A DNA stretch of 14,774 nucleotides from an uncultured Pseudomonadota bacterium (GTDB lineage Bacteria; Pseudomonadota; Gammaproteobacteria; Xanthomonadales; Ahniellaceae), in contig CALKUS010000060.1 of assembly GCA_937996755.1 (NCBI GenBank), forward strand, positions 1-14,774, in the 5' to 3' direction. Below the pieces are notes generated by a model, which searched no databases, was not told the origin of the DNA, and was given only the letters and a program-made list of their open reading frames with translations. This document shows, one piece after another, positions 1 to 6,477 of the stretch; position 1 is the stretch's first letter; the number at the start of each line of letters is the position of its first letter. A program made the position numbers and the translations under genes.

Positions 1-115
1 GTTGTCGTTGTCGATGAGGGCGCACGGATCGGGACGAACACGTGTGACGGGCACACCCTTCAGATCGCCTTCGGGCACCTCGTTACTGAGGTCCATCAGG
101 TACACCGGTCCGCGC
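1..115 (-). other. Open frame of unknown identity beyond the pdxA break
   Basis: On the minus strand, in a frame different from pdxA, an uninterrupted reading runs to the window edge. It includes the stretches GPVYLMDLSNEVPEGD and KGVPVTRVRPDPCALIDNDN. I do not recognise the family, and it does not resemble PdxA. Its codons use A or T at third positions far more often (AGT, GAA, GAT, GGT, ACA, CGT, GTT) than any neighbour. This suggests the sequence came from elsewhere, through rearrangement, insertion or an assembly join, rather than being the continuation of pdxA. No start codon is claimed; the right-hand limit is approximate. Confidence 0.35.
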
Positions 116-374
116 TGGGCGCGCTTGCCGCGACGGTCGCGCACGCGAGCTGGCCCGGCTCGTGCGCGCGTGGCGCCGCATCGGGATCGAACGCGCGCAG
201 CGCGAGCGGCAGGCTGAGCCGCTCGGCGGTGGCGTGCAGCAGTTGCGGGTCGGCGAATGCGACGAGCTCGACGGGGTATGCCGACTGCGCGAGCATCACC
301 ACCAGCTCGGGACCGACGCCGGCCGGCTCGCCCGGCGTCAGCGCGAGGCGCCACGGCGCGGCGCGCTTTCCCAT
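96..374 (-). CDS. pdxA: 4-hydroxythreonine-4-phosphate dehydrogenase PdxA, N-terminal part only; frame broken
   Basis: PdxA oxidises 4-phosphohydroxy-L-threonine with NAD(P) in the DXP-dependent pyridoxal phosphate pathway (cytoplasm). The first ~85 residues fit the family: LTPGEPAGVGPELVV at residues 12-26, then the VELVAFADPQLL strand and the LSLPLALRAFDPDA segment, colinear with E. coli PdxA. After GQLACATVAASAP the expected continuation is absent and the frame stops at residue 92, whereas the family is about 330 residues long. The metal-binding histidines and the dimer core are therefore missing. The start lies 29 nt after the surA stop, matching the usual surA-pdxA order; no clear Shine-Dalgarno is visible. 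Either the gene is truly interrupted near positions 95-125 or the sequence is misjoined there. Confidence 0.75.
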   Translation of the reverse strand: MGKRAAPWRLALTPGEPAGVGPELVVMLAQSAYPVELVAFADPQLLHATAERLSLPLALRAFDPDAAPRAHEPGQLACATVAASAPSADRCT

Positions 375-403
375 CGGGACGGCCGCCGTGCCGTGCGGGA
401 CGT

Positions 404-1777
404 TCAGCCCGACGCGGCCTCGTCGTCCTTCTTCTCCGCGTCGCCCGGTTCGTCGGCCTTGTCGGCTTCGCCGACGCCCGACGTGACGGAATTCGTGAGG
501 CGGTTCTCGACGTACGACTCGCCCTTCATCTGGCGCAGGAACGCGTCGTACTCTTCCTCGGCCTTGCGATTGCGGAGCATGGTCTTCGCCTGCTCACGCG
601 CGAGCTCCTCGGTCTTGTCCTGGTCGCGCGTGCCGAGGCGCTGCATGACGTGCCAGCCGAGCTCGGTCTGGAACGGCTGCGAGATGTCGTTGTCCTCGAG
701 CGTGTCCAGCACTTCGGCGACGCGCGTGCCGTACGCCTGCTTCTCGAACCAGCCCATGTCGCCGCCCTGGTTCTTCGAGGTGGAGTCCTCGGAGAATTCC
801 TTGGCGAGCGCGGCGAAGTCCTCGCCGGCCTCGATGCGCGCGCGCAGGTTGGCCACCGACTGCTGCGCTTCGCTGCTGGAGACCAGCTCGGAAACCTTCA
901 CCATGATGTGGCGGGCGTGGTACTCGCGCACCATTTCCTTCGCGCTTTCGCGTTCGTCGACGAGCTTCAGGATGTGGAAGCCGGACGGTCCGCGCAGCGG
1001 CTGCGTGACCTCGCCCTTCTTCAGGCCCGCGACGAGGTCGGCGAACACCTGCGGCACCTCGTTGAAGCGGCGCCAGCCGAGGTCGCCGCCTTCGAGCGCC
1101 TGCTGGCCGTCGGAGTAGCGGATCGCCGCGGCGGAGAACTCGAGCCCGTTGTCGAGCTCGCGCTTAGCGTTCTCGGCCTTCTCGCGCGCAGCCTGGATCT
1201 GCTGCGGCGACGCGTTGTCGGGCACGCCGACGAGGATGTGCGACAGGCGCACTTCGCCGCGCTTCAGGCTGTCGCTCGCGAGGAGGATGTCCACCTCGGT
1301 GTCGGTCACGTTGACGCGCGACTGCACGAAGCGCTGGCGCAGTCGCTGCACCATCAGCTCGTCGTGCATCGTGCGGCGGAATTCGTCGTAGCTGAAACCG
1401 TCGCGCTCGAGCGTCTGGCGCAGCTGGTCGAGCGTCGCGTTGTTCTGCTGCGCGAGGCGCATCACGGCCTGGTCGAGCTCCGTGTCGCTCACGCGGATGC
1501 CGGTGGACTCCGCGCGCTGCAGCTGCAGGCGGATCAGGATCAGTCGCTCGAGCACCTGGCGTTCGACCACGTCGCGCGGCGGCAGGTCGCCGCGGCCGCC
1601 GTACTGCGCAACCACGTTCTGCACGGCGCGATCGAGCTCGCTCTGCAGGATCACGTCGTCCTCGACCACGGCGACGATGCGATCGACCGGATCGTTCGAG
1701 AGCATCTGGGCGCGCGCGGTTCCGGCGCCGAGCATGAGCAGGGCGACGCAGGCGAGGGCGGAAAGGGTGCGGATCAT
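404..1777 (-). CDS. surA: Periplasmic peptidyl-prolyl isomerase / outer-membrane protein chaperone SurA
   Basis: SurA escorts unfolded outer-membrane proteins, LptD among them, through the periplasm to the BAM complex. The product is 457 residues. It has a signal peptide at 1-23 (MIRT, a Leu/Ala core, then TARA before Q24), a SurA N-terminal domain at about 28-165 (DRIVAVVEDDVILQSELD), a first parvulin PpiC domain at about 175-275 (LSHILVGVP, GGDLGW, GFHILKL), a second at about 286-382 (RHIMVK, GGDMGWF, GWHVMQR), and a C-terminal helix. An acidic, Lys-rich low-complexity tail (about 433-457) extends beyond the E. coli protein. The ATG at 1777 is chosen because the signal peptide begins there; longer readings upstream add only non-conserved sequence. 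It lies 128 nt after lptD and 29 nt before pdxA, so co-transcription is likely. No strong Shine-Dalgarno is seen. Confidence 0.96.
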   Translation of the reverse strand: MIRTLSALACVALLMLGAGTARAQMLSNDPVDRIVAVVEDDVILQSELDRAVQNVVAQYGGRGDLPPRDVVERQVLERLILIRLQLQRAESTGIRVSDTELDQAVMRLAQQNNATLDQLRQTLERDGFSYDEFRRTMHDELMVQRLRQRFVQSRVNVTDTEVDILLASDSLKRGEVRLSHILVGVPDNASPQQIQAAREKAENAKRELDNGLEFSAAAIRYSDGQQALEGGDLGWRRFNEVPQVFADLVAGLKKGEVTQPLRGPSGFHILKLVDERESAKEMVREYHARHIMVKVSELVSSSEAQQSVANLRARIEAGEDFAALAKEFSEDSTSKNQGGDMGWFEKQAYGTRVAEVLDTLEDNDISQPFQTELGWHVMQRLGTRDQDKTEELAREQAKTMLRNRKAEEEYDAFLRQMKGESYVENRLTNSVTSGVGEADKADEPGDAEKKDDEAASG

Positions 1778-1905
1778 GGGCGGGGTCTGCTGCTGGTGCC
1801 GCGCGTGGCCCGAACATCGGGATACGCGCCGGCCGGGTGGCGAAGGGTCTGGAGGCCTCGGATTGACCGCCGGGCTACGCGGGAGTTCCGCAGAAAAGCC
1901 CGTTT
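1778..1905. other. lptD-surA spacer, nothing recognised
   Basis: These 128 nt between the lptD stop and the surA start hold no open frame with family resemblance, no convincing promoter, no repeat shared with the other gaps, and no hairpin followed by a T run. It probably serves as untranslated linker within the lptD-surA-pdxA transcript. Confidence 0.5.
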
Positions 1906-4110
1906 TTACCGGTATCCGAGGATAGCACGCTGCAGGAAATTCTCCGTCCGGCGGCCGATGGCGCCGATTCCCTTCAGCTCCAGTTCGAGGAACAGCGCGT
2001 TGGACGTGTCGCCCTCGACGTTGCGCACGTAATGGCGGCCGAGGACGCGGAACGCGTAGCAACAGTTGTCCCACTCGAAGCCGGCGAATGCTTCGAGCGT
2101 CTTGTCGTCGCGGAACGAATAATTCACGCGGCCGACCAGCTTCACCTTCTCGTTCAGCGGGAACGCGGTCGACGCGTCCACCTGCTCGAGGAAGTCGCGG
2201 CGGTAGCGGTACTGCAGGTTGACGACGCCATCGTTCTCCAGCCGGCGCTGCAGGCGCACCGCCGACAGCTCGTTGCGGTCTTCCTCCGGGTCGTATTGCT
2301 CGGAGAGCGTGACGCGCCACTTGTCGTTCAGCCGGAAGTCCAGCTCGCCCGCCCATGCCGAGCGCGACGCCTCGCGCGGCGCGACGCCGGGCAATTGCAC
2401 CCGCTGCCGGTCGTCGAAGTAGAGGATCTGGCCGAGGCTGGCGCGCAGCAGCTCATCGCCGTTGGCGTCGTCGAGCAGGCGCGACGTCACCGCGAGCGTG
2501 AGGTCGTTCGCCTCCACCTGGCGGTCCGCACCCGAATAGCGGTTCGGACGGAACAGCTGCGCGAAGCTGAACGTCAGCTCCTGCGTGTCGAAGATCGGCA
2601 GGTCGTCCTGGTTCTCGTACGGTACGTGCAGGTAGTAAAGGCGCGGCTCGAGCGTCTGCCGCAGGTTCCGGCCGAACAGCTCCGTGCCGCGCTCGAAGAA
2701 CAGGCCCGCGTCGAGGCTCGTGATCGGCAGGTTGCGCGACGGCGAGTCGTCGACCTCGCGGTCGAGCTGGTAGCGCGTCGCGCGATACGCGAGCTCGGGC
2801 CGCACGAACCACGCCGCGCGCTCGATCGGGAACGCGATGAACGGGGTCGCGTCGTAGCGGTCGCCCTCGATCGCGTCGTTCTTCGCGAAGCGCACGAGCT
2901 CCGTGCGCAGGCCCGCCGAGAACCACGGCGCGACCGGGTATTCCGCATCGAGCACGAAGCGCGGCAGGCGCTCGTACGGCTCGGATTGCGGCGCGACGCG
3001 CGGGTCGGTCACCTCGATGTCGTCGCCGCCGAACGCGAGCGACCACCACGTGCCGCGGCCGTTCACGTACGCGCTGGACGGGAGCAGGCTCGTGGCGCTG
3101 GCCGTGAGGCTGTCGCCGAAATCCTCGAAATAGCGGTCGTCGGAAACCTTGTTGATGTCCGCGATGAAGTTGTAGTTCGGCGAGAACTGCGCCGCGTGGT
3201 CGAAGCGGTAGGCCCAGCGATCGAGGCCGCCGGCCTCGTCGTCGTCCGGCAGCCAGCTGCCGGAGAACTCGCCGCGCTGGTTGCCGAAGAGGTAGCGGAA
3301 TTCGCCGCCGAGCATGAAGCCGCGCTCGGTGATGATGCGCGGCACGAGCGTCGCGTCGTAGTTCGGCGCGAGGTTCAGGTAATACGGAACGAGCAGGTCG
3401 AAGCCGTCGTCGTTGGAGCCGCCGAGCTGCGGATACAGGAAGCCGCTGCGCCGGCGGTCGTCGATCGGGAACGTCGCGTAGGGCAGCGCGAGGATCGTCG
3501 TGTCCTTGAAGCGCACGCGCATGCCGCGCGCCTTGCCGACGCCGTTCACATGGTCGAGCTCGATCGACTTCGCGGCGATTTCCCAGTCGCGCTGGTCGGG
3601 GTCGCAGGTCGAGTACGTGACGCCGGTGAGGTCGGTGCGCGTATCGGCCGTGCGCGTCGCCTGCTTCGCCACGCCGTTGCCGCGCGCGGCGAGCAGCTGG
3701 TAGTGCACGTCGTCGAGCGTCGTGACGTCGGTGTCGAGCTTGCCGTCGGCGCGCGACGCCGAGAACAGCACGTCCTTGTCCTGGTAGCGCACGTCGCCCT
3801 CGGCCTGCAGGTGCGACGTGGGCTGGTCGTAGCTCACGCGGTCGGCGGCCAGGCGCTGGTCGGCGCGCGTCGCGACCACGTCGCCTTCGAGCAGGTAGCT
3901 CGACTCCTTCACCACCGTGACGGTGGCGGCGTCGAAGTCGGTCGGGGCGGTCTCGCGCGGGACGTCCGTGCGCAGGCCCGGGACGTAGGTCTGCAGCAGG
4001 CTGTTCGCACGGCAGAGGCCGTAGTCCGGCGGGTCGGCCAGCACGGCACCGGCGGGCAGGGCGAGCAGCAGCGCGGCGGCGAGTTTGGTGCGATGAAAGC
4101 GACGCGCCAC
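1906..4110 (-). CDS. lptD: LPS-assembly outer-membrane protein LptD
   Basis: LptD is the beta-barrel that, with lipoprotein LptE, places lipopolysaccharide in the outer leaflet. The product is 734 residues: a signal peptide (about 1-25, ending AVLA before DPPDYG), an OstA/LptA-like beta-jellyroll (about 60-170, with LEGDVVATRADQRLAADRV and LQAEGDV), then a long barrel rich in alternating aromatic and Arg residues. All four cysteines of the family are present, in the usual pattern: C33, C169 (YSTCDPDQ) and the adjacent pair C683-C684 (DNCCYAF). In E. coli LptD these form the two disulfides needed for function. The start is taken as GTG at 4110 because the signal peptide begins there and AAGGA lies 8 nt upstream. 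An open reading continues further upstream only through the heptamer repeats. Mature barrel assembly depends on SurA, encoded next door. Confidence 0.96.
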   Translation of the reverse strand: MARRFHRTKLAAALLLALPAGAVLADPPDYGLCRANSLLQTYVPGLRTDVPRETAPTDFDAATVTVVKESSYLLEGDVVATRADQRLAADRVSYDQPTSHLQAEGDVRYQDKDVLFSASRADGKLDTDVTTLDDVHYQLLAARGNGVAKQATRTADTRTDLTGVTYSTCDPDQRDWEIAAKSIELDHVNGVGKARGMRVRFKDTTILALPYATFPIDDRRRSGFLYPQLGGSNDDGFDLLVPYYLNLAPNYDATLVPRIITERGFMLGGEFRYLFGNQRGEFSGSWLPDDDEAGGLDRWAYRFDHAAQFSPNYNFIADINKVSDDRYFEDFGDSLTASATSLLPSSAYVNGRGTWWSLAFGGDDIEVTDPRVAPQSEPYERLPRFVLDAEYPVAPWFSAGLRTELVRFAKNDAIEGDRYDATPFIAFPIERAAWFVRPELAYRATRYQLDREVDDSPSRNLPITSLDAGLFFERGTELFGRNLRQTLEPRLYYLHVPYENQDDLPIFDTQELTFSFAQLFRPNRYSGADRQVEANDLTLAVTSRLLDDANGDELLRASLGQILYFDDRQRVQLPGVAPREASRSAWAGELDFRLNDKWRVTLSEQYDPEEDRNELSAVRLQRRLENDGVVNLQYRYRRDFLEQVDASTAFPLNEKVKLVGRVNYSFRDDKTLEAFAGFEWDNCCYAFRVLGRHYVRNVEGDTSNALFLELELKGIGAIGRRTENFLQRAILGYR

Positions 4111-4118
4111 GCGGGAGG

Positions 4119-4123
4119 TCCTT
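4119..4123 (-). promoter_or_regulatory. Shine-Dalgarno of lptD fixing its GTG start
   Basis: Read on the minus strand, AAGGA lies 8 nt before GTG at 4110, immediately ahead of the positively charged n-region of the LptD signal peptide. This favours GTG over an upstream ATG (4308) whose added residues are encoded by simple repeats. Confidence 0.65.
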
Positions 4124-4220
4124 GTCCGGGCCGGCTTGGAGAGGCGCGTTAGAGTGCCGGAACGGGCCGGCGGGGGCAACGCGGTCTTGCGAATGTCGAC
4201 CGTGAACGCCATTTCGAGCG

Positions 4221-4250
4221 GGAAATCGGAAATGGGAAATGGGAAATCGG
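4221..4250. repeat. Heptamer array, left arm: four tandem GGAAATS units
   Basis: Four consecutive 7-nt units read GGAAATC, GGAAATG, GGAAATG, GGAAATC, followed by GG. The array is AT-richer than everything around it. It lies in the divergent spacer between lptD and msrB, about 110 nt upstream of the lptD start. It is the left arm of an inverted pair with 4281-4312. Confidence 0.9.
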
Positions 4251-4280
4251 CAAGGCGGCCCGCCGCGGTCGTGCGCGCTC

Positions 4281-4312
4281 TTCCCATTTCCGATTTCCGA
4301 TTCCCCATTTCC
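4281..4312. repeat. Heptamer array, right arm: four units in inverted orientation
   Basis: On the minus strand this reads GGAAATG, GGGAATC, GGAAATC, GGAAATG, then GGAA. It is inverted relative to 4221-4250 and separated from it by 30 GC-rich nt. The two arms could form a long imperfect hairpin. The right end lies 6 nt before the msrB Shine-Dalgarno, so the array is probably part of the msrB leader. My recollection is that similar GGGAATC/GGAAATG arrays are common in Xanthomonadaceae genomes. Confidence 0.9.
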
Positions 4313-4318
4313 AGCGCC

Positions 4319-4323
4319 GGAGG
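4319..4323 (+). promoter_or_regulatory. Shine-Dalgarno of msrB
   Basis: GGAGG lies 5 nt before the ATG at 4329. It is the strongest ribosome-binding site in the window and selects this ATG over an upstream in-frame reading through the heptamer repeat. Confidence 0.75.
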
Positions 4324-4328
4324 CAGCC

Positions 4329-4739
4329 ATGACCGACAAGATCGAGAAGCCCGACACCGAGTGGAAGGCGCAGCTGACGCCCGAGCAGTACGCCGTGTGC
4401 CGCTGTTCCGCCACCGAGGCGCCGTTCACGGGCAAGTTCTACCGCCACAAGGAAAAGGGCACGTACGTGTGCGTGGCCTGCGGCGAGAAGCTGTTCGGCT
4501 CGGACACGAAGTTCGAGTCCGGCACCGGCTGGCCGAGCTTCTGGGCGCCCGTCGACAAGGCGAACGTCGGCGAGAAGCTCGACCTGACGCACGGAATGCG
4601 GCGGGTCGAGGCGACCTGTGCGCGCTGCGGCTCCCACCTGGGCCACGTGTTCCCGGACGGCCCGCGGCCCACGGGCATGCGCTACTGCATCAACAGCGCC
4701 GCCCTCGACTTCGAGCCTGCTGGAAGCAGGGAGGGTTGA
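4329..4739 (+). CDS. msrB: Peptide-methionine (R)-S-oxide reductase MsrB
   Basis: MsrB reduces methionine-R-sulfoxide in proteins, with thioredoxin as usual electron donor. It has 136 residues, normal for a single-domain MsrB, and no signal peptide, so it is cytoplasmic. Zinc ligands are the pairs C48/C51 (CVAC) and C97/C100 (CARC). SGTGWPSFW at 64-72, HLGHVFPDGP at 103-112 and the catalytic cysteine C120 in RYCINSAAL are all present. The resolving cysteine found in many MsrB proteins (SGCGWPSF, as in E. coli) is Thr66 here. Two cysteines near the N-terminus, C24 and C26, could take its role. The gene stands alone, divergent from lptD and convergent with the deacetylase-family gene. The last residues (EPAGSREG) are not conserved. 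Confidence 0.96.
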   Translation: MTDKIEKPDTEWKAQLTPEQYAVCRCSATEAPFTGKFYRHKEKGTYVCVACGEKLFGSDTKFESGTGWPSFWAPVDKANVGEKLDLTHGMRRVEATCARCGSHLGHVFPDGPRPTGMRYCINSAALDFEPAGSREG

Positions 4740-4752
4740 CCGCCCATTCGGA

Positions 4753-4969
4753 GCGGCTGTACCAGCTCGTTTCGTAGCGACGCCACGCCTTCGCCCCCTC
4801 GACGCCATGAGCGCAGCGGGGTGCGAGCGGCACGCATCGACTTGCCCGCGCTGGCCACCCGGCTTTCGCAGGGAAGATGCTGTGGGAGGGGCGAAAGCCC
4901 CGAACGGCGAGCGGCTCGAGGAACGTCGATGCGCCGCAGATGGTCTCCCCGAAGCCGCGCCGTACAACC
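4753..4969. repeat. Dispersed intergenic element, copy A (~217 bp)
   Basis: The element fills the gap between the convergent msrB and deacetylase-family genes. It aligns along its whole length with 9563-9780 (218 bp, one net indel; about 70-75% identical by hand alignment). Both copies share an identical 29-nt core (4882-4910) and matching ends: the right end is CGCGCCGTACAACC at 4956-4969, and the left end GCGGCTGTACCAGC is a degenerate form of the same motif. No plausible protein is encoded; the short readings through it in both copies are by-products of the shared DNA. Confidence 0.85.
4882..4903. repeat. REP-like hairpin core of copy A (GTGG head)
   Basis: The order is GTGG, GA, stem GGGGC (4888-4892), loop GAAA, stem GCCCC (4897-4901), GA. 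The GTRG tetranucleotide next to a GC hairpin is the signature of REP sequences linked to REP-associated tyrosine transposases. Lying between two convergent genes, the hairpin may also protect or terminate both 3' ends, although no T run follows it. Confidence 0.65.
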
Positions 4970-4982
4970 CCCGTCGAAGGAA

Positions 4983-5906
4983 TCACCCCGCGATACCGAA
5001 CAACTCCCCGCAGTGTGCCGATACCGACTCGCGCAGCGCCTGAAGCGAGTAGCCGCCTTCGAGCGCCGATACGACGCGCCCCTGCGCGTGTTTTTCCGCC
5101 AACGCGACGAGCTTGCGCGTGATCCACGCGTAGTCGTCCGTCGCGAGGTCGAGCGCGGCGAGCGGGTCGAGGTGGTGCGCGTCGAAGCCGGCCGACACGA
5201 TCAGCAGCTCGGGCGCGAACGCGTCGAGTGCGGGCAGGATGGTGGACTCGCACGCCGCGCGGAACGCCGCCGAGCCGGCGCCCGGCGGCAGCACCGCGTT
5301 CACGATGTTGCCGGCGCCGCGTTCGTCGGGCCGGCCCGTGCCCGGGTAGAGCGGGAACTGGTGCGTGGATTCGTAGAGCACGCGGTCGTCGCGCCAGAAA
5401 ATGTCCTGCGTACCGTTGCCGTGGTGCACGTCGAAGTCGACGATCGCCACGCGCGCGATGTCGTGCGCGGCGATCGCGTGCAGCGCGCCGACGGCGACGT
5501 TGTTGAACAGGCAGAAGCCCATCGGCACGTCGTGCGTCGCGTGGTGGCCCGGCGGGCGCACGGCGCAGAACGCGCGCCGCGACGGACCGGCGACGACGGC
5601 ATCGACCGCCGCGCGCACGGCGCCGGCCGCGCGCAGTGCGGCCTCGAGCGAGCCCGGCGACATCGTGGTGTCGGCGTCGATGCGGACGATGCCGTGCGCC
5701 GGCGCGTGGTCGAACACGAGCGCGACGTGCGCGGCATCGTGCGCGCGCGCCAGCTCCGCGCGCGTCGCGGCGGGCGCGTCGAGCACGGGAATGTCGCGGA
5801 ATTGCGGCTCGGCCAGCGCTTCCATCACCGCGCGCAGGCGTGCCGGCGACTCCGGGTGGCCAGCGCCCGGTTCGTGACCGAAGCACGCGGCGTGCGTGAA
5901 GATCAC
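4983..5906 (-). CDS. Histone deacetylase-family (class II / acetylpolyamine amidohydrolase-like) zinc amidohydrolase
   Basis: The product is 307 residues of the arginase/deacetylase fold, expected to remove acetyl groups from acetyl-lysine, acetylpolyamines or similar amides. The substrate cannot be told from sequence. The catalytic set is complete: RPPGHH with H121/H122, GFCLFNN at 130-136, DFDVHHGNG with zinc ligands D159 and H161, SAGFDAHHLDP with zinc ligand D247, and EGGY with transition-state Tyr286. The N-terminal HPESPARL motif is typical of bacterial members. There is no signal peptide. Its ATG overlaps the stop of the adenosyltransferase gene by four bases (ATGA), so translation is coupled and it is the last gene of a three-gene operon. 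Confidence 0.93.
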   Translation of the reverse strand: MIFTHAACFGHEPGAGHPESPARLRAVMEALAEPQFRDIPVLDAPAATRAELARAHDAAHVALVFDHAPAHGIVRIDADTTMSPGSLEAALRAAGAVRAAVDAVVAGPSRRAFCAVRPPGHHATHDVPMGFCLFNNVAVGALHAIAAHDIARVAIVDFDVHHGNGTQDIFWRDDRVLYESTHQFPLYPGTGRPDERGAGNIVNAVLPPGAGSAAFRAACESTILPALDAFAPELLIVSAGFDAHHLDPLAALDLATDDYAWITRKLVALAEKHAQGRVVSALEGGYSLQALRESVSAHCGELFGIAG

Positions 5907-6463
5907 CTGCCCCGCTTCCGCCGCTCGTGCTTCCAGAGCACTTCGCCTTCGCCCGCGGCGCGCGCGAGCACGCGTGCGACCACGAACAGCAGGTCGGACA
6001 GGCGATTGAGGTAGCGGATCGCTTCGCCGCGGACGGTTTCAGTGCGGCCGAGCGTCACCACTTCGCGCTCGGCGCGGCGGCAGATCGTGCGCGCGAGGTG
6101 GCAGCACGACGCGGCCATGCCGCCGCCCGGCAGGATGAACTCGGCGAGCGCGGGCAGGTCGGCGTTGAAGCCGTCGAGCCGCTGCTCGAGGCGTTCCACG
6201 TCGGCGTCGTCCACCATCGCGGCGCCCGGGATGCAGAGCTCGCCGCCGAGGTCGAACAGCTCGTGCTGGATCTCGACGAGGCAATCGCGCACGGCGTCGG
6301 GCAGCGGCTGCGCGAGCACCATGCCGAGCGCGGAGTTCAGCTCGTCGACCGTGCCGTATGCGGCGACGCGCGCGGAATCCTTCGCGGCGCGCGTGCCGTC
6401 GCCGAGGCCGGTCGTGCCGTCGTCGCCCGTGCGCGTGTAGATCTTCGAAAGGCGCTTGCCCAT
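5903..6463 (-). CDS. pduO: PduO-type cob(I)alamin adenosyltransferase
   Basis: The enzyme transfers the 5'-deoxyadenosyl group of ATP to cob(I)alamin, giving coenzyme B12. It has 186 residues, normal for the trimeric single-domain PduO/MMAB family. The ATP-binding N-terminus YTRTGDDGTTGLGDG is at 9-23, followed by YGTVDELNSALG (36-47), FILPGG (109-114), the basic RRAER (129-133) and YLNRLSDLLF (151-160). It is unrelated in fold to CobA/BtuR; CobO is a frequent mislabel. The start is 14 nt after the stop of the upstream DUF6580 membrane gene, and the stop overlaps the next start as ATGA. No B12-synthesis or B12-dependent enzyme gene is in the window, so it probably serves salvage. Confidence 0.94.
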   Translation of the reverse strand: MGKRLSKIYTRTGDDGTTGLGDGTRAAKDSARVAAYGTVDELNSALGMVLAQPLPDAVRDCLVEIQHELFDLGGELCIPGAAMVDDADVERLEQRLDGFNADLPALAEFILPGGGMAASCCHLARTICRRAEREVVTLGRTETVRGEAIRYLNRLSDLLFVVARVLARAAGEGEVLWKHERRKRGR

Positions 6464-6477
6464 TGCGGGCTACCGCA

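Noticed and set aside
2032..4152. A 706-codon open frame on the plus strand opposite lptD
   Set aside because: It is a shadow of lptD caused by extreme GC3: composition is Arg/Val/Ala/Glu-rich with no family motif, and lptD on the other strand has full motif support.
4221..4312. A CRISPR-like repeat array
   Set aside because: The units are contiguous 7-mers without spacers, and the second array is inverted.
4888..4901. An intrinsic terminator for msrB at the GGGGC/GCCCC hairpin
   Set aside because: No T run follows on either strand, and the same hairpin occurs inside a repeat in a non-terminal context at 9699-9712.
4618..5043. Small open frames across the intergenic element (also at 9468-9789)
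   Set aside because: The similar peptides they encode follow from the shared repeat DNA. They lack ribosome-binding sites and match no protein family.
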